The position numbers and the translations under genes are program-made. A stretch of DNA of 64,000 bases, taken from assembly GCF_007483665.1 (NCBI RefSeq), contig NZ_ML660183.1:62001-126000 (forward strand), written 5' to 3'. The stretch comes from Catellatospora sichuanensis (GTDB lineage: Bacteria; Actinomycetota; Actinomycetes; Mycobacteriales; Micromonosporaceae). Positions 25,321 to 33,560 of this stretch are shown here, in pieces. Position 1 is the stretch's first letter. Each line of letters begins with the position of its first letter. A model generated the notes under the pieces. The model ran no database searches. It was not told where the DNA came from and was given only the letters and a program-made list of their open reading frames with translations.

Positions 25321-26337
25321 ATGAACAAAGCCATCGGCGGCATCGTCGCCGCCATCATCGTCGGCTGCTTCGGCCTGCCGATGCTCCTTCTATCGGCCGT
25401 CATGGGCGGCCCCGGCGGATGCGGCAGCGTCGCCGCGCCCGCCTGGCAGACCTCCGGGCAGCCGCCCAGCGGCAGCTGGGACACCGAACAGCTGGAGATC
25501 GCTGCGACCATCATCGACGTCGGCGTTGCCAAGGGCGTGCCGCAGTGGGGCTGGACTGTCGCGCTGGCCACCGCCATGCAGGAGTCCGGCCTGCGTAACC
25601 TGCCGCACCTGGGCGACAAGAACGACCACGACTCGATCGGGGTGTTCCAACAGCGGCCCAGCCAGGGCTGGGGCACCGTAGCGCAGCTGTCCGAGCCCGC
25701 CTACCAGGCGGGCAAGTTCTTCGACAAGCTGCTCACCGTCAGCGGTTGGGAGAAGATGCCGCTGACCCGGGCCGCCCAGGCAGTGCAGGTGTCGGCGTTT
25801 CCCAGCGCGTACGAGAACTGGACCGACGACGCGATACAGCTCGTCCAGCAGTTGACCAGCACCTTGGCCGACTGCTCGGCGGTGGCGCTCGCAGCGCTGC
25901 CCGCCGGATTCACCCTGCCGGTCAACACCCCGCCGCAGGTGATGACCGCGATCTTCTGGGCGGTCAGGCAGCTGGGCACCCCCTACCACTTCGGTGGGTC
26001 GTGCACCGACCCGCACTCCGGCGACCCCGACAAGCAGTGCGACTGCTCATCACTGATGCAGTCGGCGTACCGGGCCGCCGGAGTCTCCATACCCCGCGTC
26101 ACCACCGGCCAGGTTCGGGCAGGCAAGGAGATCACCGACCCGGCGATGCTGCTGCCCGGCGACCTCATCCTGATTCCCGGCAGCGAGGGCACCATCTCCA
26201 ACCCGCGGCACGTCGGCATGTACCTCGGCGACGGCCTGATCATCCAGGCCCCGAAGACCGGCGACGTCGTGAAGATCACCAAGCTCGGCTACTGGCTCAA
26301 CCAGATCGCCGCGATCCGGCGCATCGTTAAGGCTTAA
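25321..26337 (+). CDS. VirB1-like cell-wall hydrolase: transglycosylase-like domain plus NlpC/P60
   Basis: A 338-residue exported enzyme that opens peptidoglycan for the mating channel. A membrane or signal segment (about 5-28) is followed by a lysozyme-like part with TAMQESGLRNLPHL and IGVFQQRPSQGWGT, then a C-terminal NlpC/P60 peptidase: QLGTPYHFGGS, catalytic Cys242 in DCSSLMQSAY, and His297 in PRHVGMYLGDGLIIQAP. AAGG lies upstream of ATG. This domain pair is typical of Gram-positive conjugation hydrolases. It is the last transfer gene before the cargo region. Confidence 0.9.
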   Translation: MNKAIGGIVAAIIVGCFGLPMLLLSAVMGGPGGCGSVAAPAWQTSGQPPSGSWDTEQLEIAATIIDVGVAKGVPQWGWTVALATAMQESGLRNLPHLGDKNDHDSIGVFQQRPSQGWGTVAQLSEPAYQAGKFFDKLLTVSGWEKMPLTRAAQAVQVSAFPSAYENWTDDAIQLVQQLTSTLADCSAVALAALPAGFTLPVNTPPQVMTAIFWAVRQLGTPYHFGGSCTDPHSGDPDKQCDCSSLMQSAYRAAGVSIPRVTTGQVRAGKEITDPAMLLPGDLILIPGSEGTISNPRHVGMYLGDGLIIQAPKTGDVVKITKLGYWLNQIAAIRRIVKA

Positions 26338-26340
26338 TTA

Positions 26341-26508
26341 TTGCATCTGAAGCAACATTCACCCGGTTCGCGAAGTGAGATACAGCAAGCATTGCCCGCG
26401 CCTGTCCTGGTCGACCTGCTCGGCATCAGCCAAGACACCGCCAATCAGTGGGCCAAGCACGCCAGCAGCGGCGAGGCCGCCTACCTCGCATCGCGCAGCT
26501 GTCACTGA
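26341..26508 (+). pseudogene. C-terminal remnant, probably of a tyrosine-type integrase
   Basis: The frame reads SEIQQALPAPVLVDLLGIS and then TANQWAKHASSGEAAYLASR before a stop. This resembles the C-terminal extension of actinobacterial integrases (LPA.VLA.LLG...TA..W...A...W..YLA.R). No recombinase catalytic residues are present. It starts three bases after the hydrolase stop, at the left edge of the cargo region, and may mark an old insertion junction. Confidence 0.5.
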
Positions 26509-26910
26509 CGCGGCAGTGCGTCCCCGAGATCCGGGCCCCCCGGGTACCGACCGGCCTTGTCCGGCCACAGCAGTTGCACGACTGGAACGGCGGCGGCTGC
26601 TGGTAGTCGATCGCCGCCCCGAACAGCCGCTCGTACCATCGGCCGTGCATGCCGCGCGTGCTGGATGGGCTGGTCCCGTCTGCATGGCGCCACGTCGGGC
26701 ACTACGCCAATCCAACGAGGCTGCGTCCGCGGGGTCGCAGGCAGTCTTCCGTCAGACCGACCCCGTGAGGTTCCTTGAACTGCCGGAGTTTGGGTGTCTT
26801 TTATGTGGACTTGGATGTGGCAGAATGCGCTTAGGCAGTCACGAGTGTGCGTCAACCGCAGACGCGTTCGTCCATCTATGTCAGCAGTTTGCAAAACCGA
26901 TGAGGTGACT
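26509..26910. other. Non-coding junction before the NTPase-TPR gene
   Basis: Four hundred bases with no gene I can support; open frames here are low-complexity. CTTGAACTGCCGGAGT at 26774-26789 resembles an inverted, decayed copy of the dispersed cargo repeat (compare the minus strand at 36841-36879). The base composition turns more AT-rich towards 26910, as in the gene that follows. Confidence 0.4.
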
Positions 26911-28521
26911 GTGGTCAACACTCGGCGCCGGACGGCCTTGCTTTACCTCGCGATTTGTTCGTTCTTGATTGCCCTCGGTGTCCTTTGGTTCGGCGGAATG
27001 GGGAGCGTCCTCACTGTTGCGGTATCGGCGGTGTTGTCCGCGATTTCTGGAACGACATTGGGTGTATATGTCCTAGAACGCCGCCGGTCGCAATTCCGGC
27101 GCCCCGAGGTGCTACCCCCAGCCGGACGAGTCGACGACCCGACCAGTCTTGGAGTTCATCCAGCAACCATCAACGGCGAACACGCCGGGCTTACGGCGTA
27201 TGTTCCACGGGATATCGATCATGAGCTGAGGGCGCTCCTGCGGCTCCCTTCCGCGTTTGCGCTGATCATTGGGGATGCAGTCTCGGGAAAGACGCGTACG
27301 GCTTTCGAGGCGGTGAAGGCCGAACTCCTACATGCGCACATTCTTGTGCCTGCAGCCGACTCGCCGCTTGCCCAGGTGGTCGAGAACGTGTCCGACATCG
27401 GCGATACCGTTCTGTGGCTTGACGATCTTGAGCGTTATCTCAGTTTCGACGGGCTGACGCTGAGAGTCCTCGACGACTTTCTTTCGTCGTCTGCGTCCGG
27501 CCGTCGGCGGGTCGTCGTGGCGACCATGCGCAGTAGCGAGTTCGCACGACAGGCGCATCCGGTCGAAAGCGAAGAGGACGCACGCAGAGCACTTCGATCT
27601 AGCGCGATCGCCGTACTGAGCAGGGCGACGCTGTTGCGGCTCGGATCGACGCTCAGCGCCCAGGAGTTCCGGGAGGCATCATCCCTCCAGGCAGACCCCC
27701 TGATCCAAGCAGCACTCACGTTCTCACATAACGGCAGACTGGCCGAGTATCTCGCCGGCGCCCCGTCGCTGGGGAAACGATTTCAAGACTCCCGCGGCCT
27801 CCATCCGCGGGCTCGAGCACTCGTATCCGCAGCAGTCGACCTGCGTAGGGCCGGATATGGCCGACCAATCCCAAGAAGACTGGTTGAGAAGTCCCACACC
27901 TATTACTTGCCAGCCGCCGCTGGGAACCCGCCTGAACATGTGGAGTCCCTAAAGGACGCCTGGAACTGGGTAACCTCGCCGATCCTAGGATCGGCTCTGT
28001 TATCCGCGAGTGGCGGAAATGTCGAGGTTAACGACTATCTTGTCGCAGTAGCCGAAGGACCGATTCCTGCTGCCGTACTGGTCGATGCACTCGTGGTCGC
28101 GGACAAGCACGATGCACATCGTATCGGACTGACCGCATATGATCTTGGATCTTATGCGGTTGCGAGCGAAGCCTTCCGGCGCGCTTACAACATCCAGGTA
28201 AGCGAAGATGGCCCGGATCATCCGGATACCCTCACCAGCCGCAACAACCTCGCCCTGGCTCTGCGTGACATGGGTCGTTGGGACGAGGCCCTCGCTGTTC
28301 AACAGGAAGTTCTAGCGGCCCGCGAGCGAGTCCTCGGCCCGGATCATCCGGATACCCTCACCAGCCGCAACAACCTCGCCCTGGCTCTGCGTGACATGGG
28401 TCGTTGGGACGAGGCCCTCGCTGTTCAACAGGAAGTTCTAGCGGCCCGCGAGCGAGTCCTCGGGCCCGGATCATCCGGATACCCTCACCAGCCGCAACAA
28501 CCTCGCCCTGGCTCTGCGTGA
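26911..28521 (+). CDS. Membrane NTPase with TPR repeats, N-terminal part (frameshifted)
   Basis: Two membrane segments (LLYLAICSFLIALGVLWFGG and TVAVSAVLSAISGTTLGVYV) are followed by a P-loop domain: GDAVSGKTRTAFEAV (about 121-135), Walker B VLWLDDLERYL (about 168-178) and RRRVVVATMRSSEF. From about 430 on are kinesin-light-chain-type TPRs (HPDTLTSRNNLALALRDMG). I recognise this NTPase-TPR layout from Streptomyces relatives; it resembles STAND-type sensors. The start chosen is a GTG with GAGG upstream; an ATG at 26794 is also in frame. An extra G near 28462, inside an exact 126-bp repeat, breaks the frame, and the protein continues in the next feature. Confidence 0.75.
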   Translation: MVNTRRRTALLYLAICSFLIALGVLWFGGMGSVLTVAVSAVLSAISGTTLGVYVLERRRSQFRRPEVLPPAGRVDDPTSLGVHPATINGEHAGLTAYVPRDIDHELRALLRLPSAFALIIGDAVSGKTRTAFEAVKAELLHAHILVPAADSPLAQVVENVSDIGDTVLWLDDLERYLSFDGLTLRVLDDFLSSSASGRRRVVVATMRSSEFARQAHPVESEEDARRALRSSAIAVLSRATLLRLGSTLSAQEFREASSLQADPLIQAALTFSHNGRLAEYLAGAPSLGKRFQDSRGLHPRARALVSAAVDLRRAGYGRPIPRRLVEKSHTYYLPAAAGNPPEHVESLKDAWNWVTSPILGSALLSASGGNVEVNDYLVAVAEGPIPAAVLVDALVVADKHDAHRIGLTAYDLGSYAVASEAFRRAYNIQVSEDGPDHPDTLTSRNNLALALRDMGRWDEALAVQQEVLAARERVLGPDHPDTLTSRNNLALALRDMGRWDEALAVQQEVLAARERVLGPGSSGYPHQPQQPRPGSA

Positions 28522-28640
28522 CATGGGTCGTTGGGACGAGGCCCTCGCTGTTCAACAGGAAGTTCTAGCGGCCCGCGAGCGAGTCCTCGGCCCGGATCAT
28601 CCGGACACCCTCACCAGCCGCAACAACCTCGCGGCGGGGT
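28212..28640 (+). repeat. Near-identical 126-bp tandem repeats coding for TPR units
   Basis: Successive 126-bp units (42 residues each) begin near 28212, 28338 and 28464 and are almost identical in DNA, including third codon positions. A fourth diverges near 28630. The third unit starts with CTCGGGCCCGG where the others have CTCGGCCCGG, the extra base that breaks the reading frame. A second family of near-identical units follows at about 28843, 29095 and 29221. This DNA identity points to recent expansion by unequal exchange. Confidence 0.85.
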
Positions 28641-29530
28641 ACGAATCGATGGGGCAGCTGGGCATGGCGAGCGCGCTGTACGAGAGAACATATGCGGATA
28701 GTCTTCGATTGCTAGGGCCCGATCATCCCGGAACACTCACGACGCGCAATAACTTGGCGGGCTCATATCGTGAGACCGGCCGATCCGGTGAGGCTGTGTC
28801 CCTCTATGAGGAGGTCCTGACCGACCTCCAGCGCGTGCTCGGCTCCGACCACCCGGACACCCTGACCACGCGCAACAACCTGGCGGGCGCATACCTGGAG
28901 ACCGGCCGAACCAGCGAGGCCGTGTCCCTCTATGAGCAGGTCCTGACCGACCTCCAGCGCGTGCTCGGCCCCGACCACCCAGCTACTCTCACGGCTTCCA
29001 GCAATCTCGCGGCAGCCTACGAAGCCTCCGGACGCTCTTCCGACGCAGTCCACCTATACGAGCAAGCCCTTGGCGATCGCATCCGGGTGCTGGGCTCCGA
29101 CCACCCGGACACCCTGACCACGCGCAACAACCTGGCGGGCGCATACCTGGAGACCGGCCGAACCAGCGAGGCCGTGTCCCTCTATGAGCAGGTCCTGACC
29201 GACCTCCAGCGCGTGCTCGGCTCCGACCACCCGGACACCCTGACCACGCGCAACAACCTGGCGGGCGCATACCTGGAGACCGGCCGAACCAGCGAGGCCG
29301 TGTCCCTCTATGAGCAGGTCCTGACCGACCTCCAGCGCGTGCTCGGCCCCGACCACCCAGCTACTCTCACGGCTTCCAGCAATCTCGCGGCAGCCTACGA
29401 AGCCTCCGGACGCATTTCCGACGCAGTCCACCTATATGAACAGGCCCTGGCCGGACGAGAGCGGCTTCTCGGGCCAGATCATCCGGCCACGCTCGGTGTC
29501 CTAGCGAACCTCGCGCGGCTGACGGGATAG
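28523..29530 (+). CDS. TPR-repeat protein, C-terminal part of the frameshifted NTPase
   Basis: A 335-residue frame beginning MGRWDEALAVQQ with about eight tetratricopeptide units of 42 residues (HPDTLTTRNNLAGAYLETGR and variants), ending LGVLANLARLTG. It restores the frame lost at about 28462. Without the frameshift the full protein would be about 870 residues. The ATG has no good ribosome-binding site, so it is probably not made on its own unless translation re-initiates. Confidence 0.7.
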   Translation: MGRWDEALAVQQEVLAARERVLGPDHPDTLTSRNNLAAGYESMGQLGMASALYERTYADSLRLLGPDHPGTLTTRNNLAGSYRETGRSGEAVSLYEEVLTDLQRVLGSDHPDTLTTRNNLAGAYLETGRTSEAVSLYEQVLTDLQRVLGPDHPATLTASSNLAAAYEASGRSSDAVHLYEQALGDRIRVLGSDHPDTLTTRNNLAGAYLETGRTSEAVSLYEQVLTDLQRVLGSDHPDTLTTRNNLAGAYLETGRTSEAVSLYEQVLTDLQRVLGPDHPATLTASSNLAAAYEASGRISDAVHLYEQALAGRERLLGPDHPATLGVLANLARLTG

Positions 29531-29532
29531 CG

Positions 29533-30018
29533 ATGGCTGCCATACACTCGCGACGGAGAGCATTCTTACGAGGCATGGTGGCCGCCGCCATCACCTCCGC
29601 GACGGGAATTGCGGTCAACGTCGCCACGGACCTCCGTCACAGCATGCTTGCATGGGCAGCGGTGTCTCTCTTCACGGCGATCAGCGGAGCCGTGGCAGCG
29701 TCATCAGAACGCGGGCAAGTCGAGTCCGAACACCAGCGGACCACTCAGCCCACATCAGGAGCTGTCCTGTCGATCGAGTCCCAACGACTCCCTCTCTTCC
29801 GTCCGAGGAGCACCCAACGAATTGTGAACAGCCAAGGCATAGTCATGCGGACCGAGGTTGAGATTCGCGCCGATGGAACGCGGATAGAACGTATCGAATA
29901 CTTCTCGGCCGAGTTTATCCCGAGATCACACGAGCATGGGCGCCCGCAACTGTCGGAGCGAGAGCCCAGTCTGCCGGAGGCTGCAGCCGAGACATCCCCT
30001 CAAGACCCTCCAAGCTAA
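29533..30018 (+). CDS. Hypothetical membrane protein, companion of the NTPase-TPR gene
   Basis: A 161-residue protein starting 2 bases after the TPR stop, so almost certainly in the same operon. It has two hydrophobic segments (GMVAAAITSATGIAVNVA and AWAAVSLFTAISGAVAAS), then a polar strand-rich domain (MRTEVEIRADGTRIERIEYFS) and an acidic tail. The paired membrane hairpin mirrors that of the NTPase. It could be its partner, effector or inhibitor; no family recognised. Confidence 0.65.
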   Translation: MAAIHSRRRAFLRGMVAAAITSATGIAVNVATDLRHSMLAWAAVSLFTAISGAVAASSERGQVESEHQRTTQPTSGAVLSIESQRLPLFRPRSTQRIVNSQGIVMRTEVEIRADGTRIERIEYFSAEFIPRSHEHGRPQLSEREPSLPEAAAETSPQDPPS

Positions 30019-30160
30019 CCGGCATGGTGGCTTGGCGCTGCCGATATTCCAACTCGACCGCCTCACTGGGCTGCAGTCGAGGTGCTCGGCCGCACCGAGT
30101 AGATCGGGCATGGCTCAGCGCAGGCCAGCGGCGGGACGCCCCAAACCATCCCGCTCCGGA

Positions 30161-30198
30161 ATACGGCTGGGTTCGCATACAAGCACCCCGCCAGTTAA
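30161..30198 (+). repeat. Dispersed cargo repeat, copy a
   Basis: ATACGGCTGGGTTCGCATAC then AAGCACCCCGCCAGTTAA. The shared core with the other copies is TTCGCATACA followed by CTCCGCCAGTTAA (here CCCCGCCAGTTAA). It lies 143 bases after the stop of the 29533 gene. Bases 30019-30519 otherwise show no gene. Confidence 0.7.
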
Positions 30199-30519
30199 AT
30201 GGAGCCCTATTCGCATAGCGACGGCGGCCGTATCTGTGCAAGTCCAGGCGCGGTGACCAGAAGACGTTGCTGCGCTGGCCACGAGTCAGGTCGCATCGGA
30301 TGACCGATTGATGCATCGGCACAAGACTGAGATCTTGCCGATCGCGCCGATCACAGAAGCGGACGTTGTCCTGCCCGGGTTGTTGGACCTACTTGACCCT
30401 TTGGGCGGGCCGGTTCACGATCCCGCCCTCCCACACGCGCGCGTGGAGCGGTCCCACGTCTCACCGATCCAGGGGCGCGCAAGCTGGCACCGCGTGGCGG
30501 TGACGTGCCGTGATGCCGG

Positions 30520-31422
30520 ATGATCAGCCGTGTGGACATGGACGCTCAAGTTGACCTGACCGGGCTGAACCTGGTCGAGCGGGAGCTGCTCCGGCTCGGC
30601 GTCATGCAGTCGGGCGGCAGCAAGGACGAGGTCGCCCGGCTGCTCGAATTCGACGACCGCTCGGCACTGCGGGCCGACGTGGACCGCCTGGCCGGTCTGG
30701 TCGCTTCGGGCGGCCCGATGTCACGTCGCGACTGCCGGCGCGTGCTGCTGGCGACTGAGTTGGCGTTCGCGAGCGAGACCCTGGGATGCTCGCGCGACTG
30801 GTCGGCCGACACCGGCTTCGCCGACCGGGACACCATCGCGGTGCTGCGCACCATCCAAGAGAAGATCGCCGGCATCGTTCACGGCTCCGACGACCGCGCT
30901 ACCGACGTCGCCCCGCAACTGCAGCCGGCCTGGAGCCCGATTTCCATGGACGCCGACGACGAGTACTGGACGCCGTTTCACCGGCGGTTCGACTTCCGGC
31001 CGGGCATGCACTCCGGGCGGCCTGCAATCGCCGAGCCCGTCCCGTCTGTCACAGTCGACCTCGGCCCGATCTTCGCCGCGCGCAGCCATCCGGAGTTCGC
31101 CGCCGGGGCCCGCGCCGTCAATAGCCTCACCCTGCTCGCGCTGGTCAGGATGTTCGAACCGGACACCAGTCTCGTCGTGCTCGACTGGCAGCACCAGACG
31201 CACCGGTTTTGGCCGGACCGGCTCGCCTGCCAGCCGGATCCTCAGTGGCAGACGGAGGTCTTCCCGAACGGTGACTACTACATCTTCCTCACCGAGGACA
31301 TGAGCACAGGCACCTTCGGCCACCCGTGGGAGCAGACACTCTGCGTCTTCGGCGAGCCCCTCGTGTCCGCGCTGGTCCCCCTGCTCACAAGCTGGCTTCC
31401 GATCAAACGAACCAACCGCTGA
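30520..31422 (+). CDS. DUF2716 family protein
   Basis: A 300-residue protein. The C-terminal half (about 150-295) matches DUF2716: FRPGMHSGRPAIAEPVPSVTVDL, VVLDWQHQTHRFWP, VFPNGDYYIFLTEDMSTGTFG and HPWEQTLCVFG. The N-terminal half is helical with no known motif. DUF2716 proteins are often encoded in toxin-immunity or accessory loci of actinobacteria, but their function is unknown. The ATG at 30535 is an alternative start. GC content is close to the backbone. Confidence 0.8.
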   Translation: MISRVDMDAQVDLTGLNLVERELLRLGVMQSGGSKDEVARLLEFDDRSALRADVDRLAGLVASGGPMSRRDCRRVLLATELAFASETLGCSRDWSADTGFADRDTIAVLRTIQEKIAGIVHGSDDRATDVAPQLQPAWSPISMDADDEYWTPFHRRFDFRPGMHSGRPAIAEPVPSVTVDLGPIFAARSHPEFAAGARAVNSLTLLALVRMFEPDTSLVVLDWQHQTHRFWPDRLACQPDPQWQTEVFPNGDYYIFLTEDMSTGTFGHPWEQTLCVFGEPLVSALVPLLTSWLPIKRTNR

Positions 31423-31621
31423 TCGAGCGGAGTCCCTGGCCCACGCGACTGGCACGCTAGGGGACGGCATCTCCATGCACAGAAGCTGGCCGAGTCCCGG
31501 CCCACGCGCGATCACCGGCAGGTCAGCGTGGCGCGCTCTAGCCGAGTACTCCCGTCTGCGGCACTTTCGGCCGGTGACCCCCGGCGCGAATCTGCGATCG
31601 GCAAAATAGGCGGATAGCCAG

Positions 31622-32404
31622 ATGCGTCAACGGCATGATGGTCCGGTGACCGAGATCGAGGAGCTGTGGGACCGGCAGGGACGCGCGGCGACGCTAGTCC
31701 AACTGGCCGAGCGAGCTCGTAGCGCTATCGGCGACGTCATCGACCTCAACGCGATGGGCGGAAGGAGACCGCCGCACCCGCAGGAGTGGCGGCAGGTGAA
31801 GTCATTCTTGAATTCCTATGGTGGGATTTGCCGGATCCTCAACCCCGGCAGCCGGAAGCAGAAAGCCGATACGGCTAAGTCGCACCAGCTCCGGCTACTG
31901 CGCGGAGAGGAGCTCCGGCGCCTCCTGCGCGTCGCCGCCGATTCCCCGCTGCTGAATGCGGAGATCCGTAACAAAGACGAGCACTTCGACGAGTACTTCG
32001 ACCAGTGGCAGGCGCGCCAGCACCTCGTCACGGCCGATGAGATCGAGGCAGGCCAGCGTCCCACTCACGAGGTGGCGCCGGTCAGACGGTTCCACGCCCA
32101 CACCTGGACGATCGAAGTGGCCGGAGAGTCGTTGGCTCTCCGGCTCGTCTACCCTGCGCTGCTGCGCCTTGAGGCCAGGTGTCGAGAACTCGAGCCGCTT
32201 GCCGGATTCCCCGATCCGCAGCTGGCCTACCTTCTAGCCACGATGCCGCAGCTGCCGGTGGAGCTACGTCTGGACGCGCCGACGCGCCGGCCGCACGAGG
32301 GCGTTATGGCAGGCGCCGAGCCGGCCGATGTCCCGGACCTCGAAGTAATCATCGGACAGGCAGTGACCGCCTTCCGCAAAGACCCAGACGAACCGGCTCC
32401 GTAG
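31622..32404 (+). CDS. Hypothetical protein
   Basis: A 260-residue soluble protein with mixed charge. GTG at 31646 (VTEIEELWDRQG) may be the true start. Features are an Arg-rich helix (RRLLRVAADSPLLNAEIRNKDEHFDEYFDQW) and a C-terminal domain beginning HAHTWTIEVAGESLALRLVYPALL. No known motif was recognised. It lies in the cargo region between a DUF2716 gene and a possible nuclease, so an accessory or defence role is conceivable. Confidence 0.55.
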   Translation: MRQRHDGPVTEIEELWDRQGRAATLVQLAERARSAIGDVIDLNAMGGRRPPHPQEWRQVKSFLNSYGGICRILNPGSRKQKADTAKSHQLRLLRGEELRRLLRVAADSPLLNAEIRNKDEHFDEYFDQWQARQHLVTADEIEAGQRPTHEVAPVRRFHAHTWTIEVAGESLALRLVYPALLRLEARCRELEPLAGFPDPQLAYLLATMPQLPVELRLDAPTRRPHEGVMAGAEPADVPDLEVIIGQAVTAFRKDPDEPAP

Positions 32405-32542
32405 ACCGCAGCCGACTTGCCGCGGTCAGTATCGGCATTACCTCAAGCCCTGCGACAAGATTCTGCAGAGCGACCCGCACACGGTGGCGGCAGAAGCGTG
32501 CGCGGCAGTGGCCTGCGCGGTGGTATTGGTACGTGCGTCCCA

Positions 32543-33376
32543 CTATTCGAACAGCGAGAGCATGGCCCGTTGGCTCGCCGTCAAGCCCAGCGGCGCGGCG
32601 AGTCCCGTTGCCGGAAAGATCTGAGCTGCCGCCAAGTCGGAGCGCCGCAAGCTCGTCGCGACCCCTATCTTGACACCGCGACCAGCCAGGTCGACGTGTA
32701 GCCTGACGGCGTCAAACAGGTAAACCGCCGACACGCGCCATCGGTGGTGCCTGTCGCTGGCGTTGCGCCGGGGACCACTCAGCACCAGATAGAAATCGCA
32801 CGGATGCGCGCCGATATCCAGGCCAGCGCCAGCGTCTCCATAGGTCTTGATGTTGACCGACCGGCCCTCGAGTGGACCGGATCGAAATCTCCCGTCGTAG
32901 CCGGCCTGCGTGGCGGTGCCAGCAAGCTCGATATCGAAGATTCTGGCGGCGATGAACTCGCCGACATCGCCCGGCCTTCCAGATCGCCCGGTCAGCGCAG
33001 CGATCCGGACATCAAGCTCGTCGCGGGCCTGCAACAACTCAGCCAACTGACACAGGGCATCATCCACATCAGAACGATACCGCCCCTCCTCGGGCCACCA
33101 ATCGCGGCAAAAGGTTGCGTCTCGCACGAGAGCGACGTCACTGATGTCGCCGTTTGCTTCCGCTGCCACTGGGTCAGCTATCGGCAGCGCAGCATGGAGA
33201 GCAGCTTCGGCTTCGACGCCGATACGGCTGTCAGCAAGGCTCTGCGCGACGCGCTGCGCACTACGACGACTCGTACGCCAGGCAAGCCTGGTTGATGTCC
33301 CGACTACTGACGCGGGCCAAGACTCGGTCGCGCCTGGTTCCTGAGCCGCGGCTGGCGGACCTCGACGGGCGATCAC
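32543..33376 (-). CDS. Possible PD-(D/E)XK-type nuclease-like protein
   Basis: A 277-residue protein whose middle reads GEFIAARIFDIELAGTATQAGYDGRF and SVNIKTYGDAG, a pattern of E, D and xxK like the restriction-endonuclease fold, followed by DFYLVLSGPRR. The C-terminal part ends LTASQRAMLSLFE. The N-terminal 60 residues are low-complexity, so the real start may be further in. It is one gene away from a Shedu-like gene. The nuclease call is a fold-level inference from these short motifs. Confidence 0.45.
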   Translation of the reverse strand: MIARRGPPAAAQEPGATESWPASVVGTSTRLAWRTSRRSAQRVAQSLADSRIGVEAEAALHAALPIADPVAAEANGDISDVALVRDATFCRDWWPEEGRYRSDVDDALCQLAELLQARDELDVRIAALTGRSGRPGDVGEFIAARIFDIELAGTATQAGYDGRFRSGPLEGRSVNIKTYGDAGAGLDIGAHPCDFYLVLSGPRRNASDRHHRWRVSAVYLFDAVRLHVDLAGRGVKIGVATSLRRSDLAAAQIFPATGLAAPLGLTASQRAMLSLFE

Positions 33377-33485
33377 CCGCCTGGCAGTAAGCGGGCGTCG
33401 GTCGATGCTCGATCGGCAGCATGAAGTGCGCCAGCTGGCGTAGGCAGACCCTTGAAGATCGTCGGTTCGAGGTCAACCGCGGACG

Positions 33486-33524
33486 AATACGGCCTGGTTC
33501 GCATACAGGTACTCCGCCAGTTAA
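33486..33524 (+). repeat. Dispersed cargo repeat, copy b
   Basis: Contains GCATACAGGTACTCCGCCAG followed by TTAAG, preceded by AATACGGCCTGGTTC. It lies 37 bases past the stop of the leftward Shedu-like gene and 110 bases before the start of the next leftward gene. Confidence 0.75.
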
Positions 33525-33560
33525 GTGAGCATTGTTCGCCAGAAGGTCTCTCGGCAGGTG

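Noticed and set aside
26375-26908. A 177-codon plus-strand frame between the hydrolase and the NTPase
   Set aside because: The composition is low-complexity, the start has no ribosome-binding site, and it conflicts with the better integrase-tail frame.
28212-29350. Regular DNA repeats that could be taken for a CRISPR array
   Set aside because: The repeats are contiguous 126-bp units with an open frame coding TPRs; there are no spacers and no cas genes.
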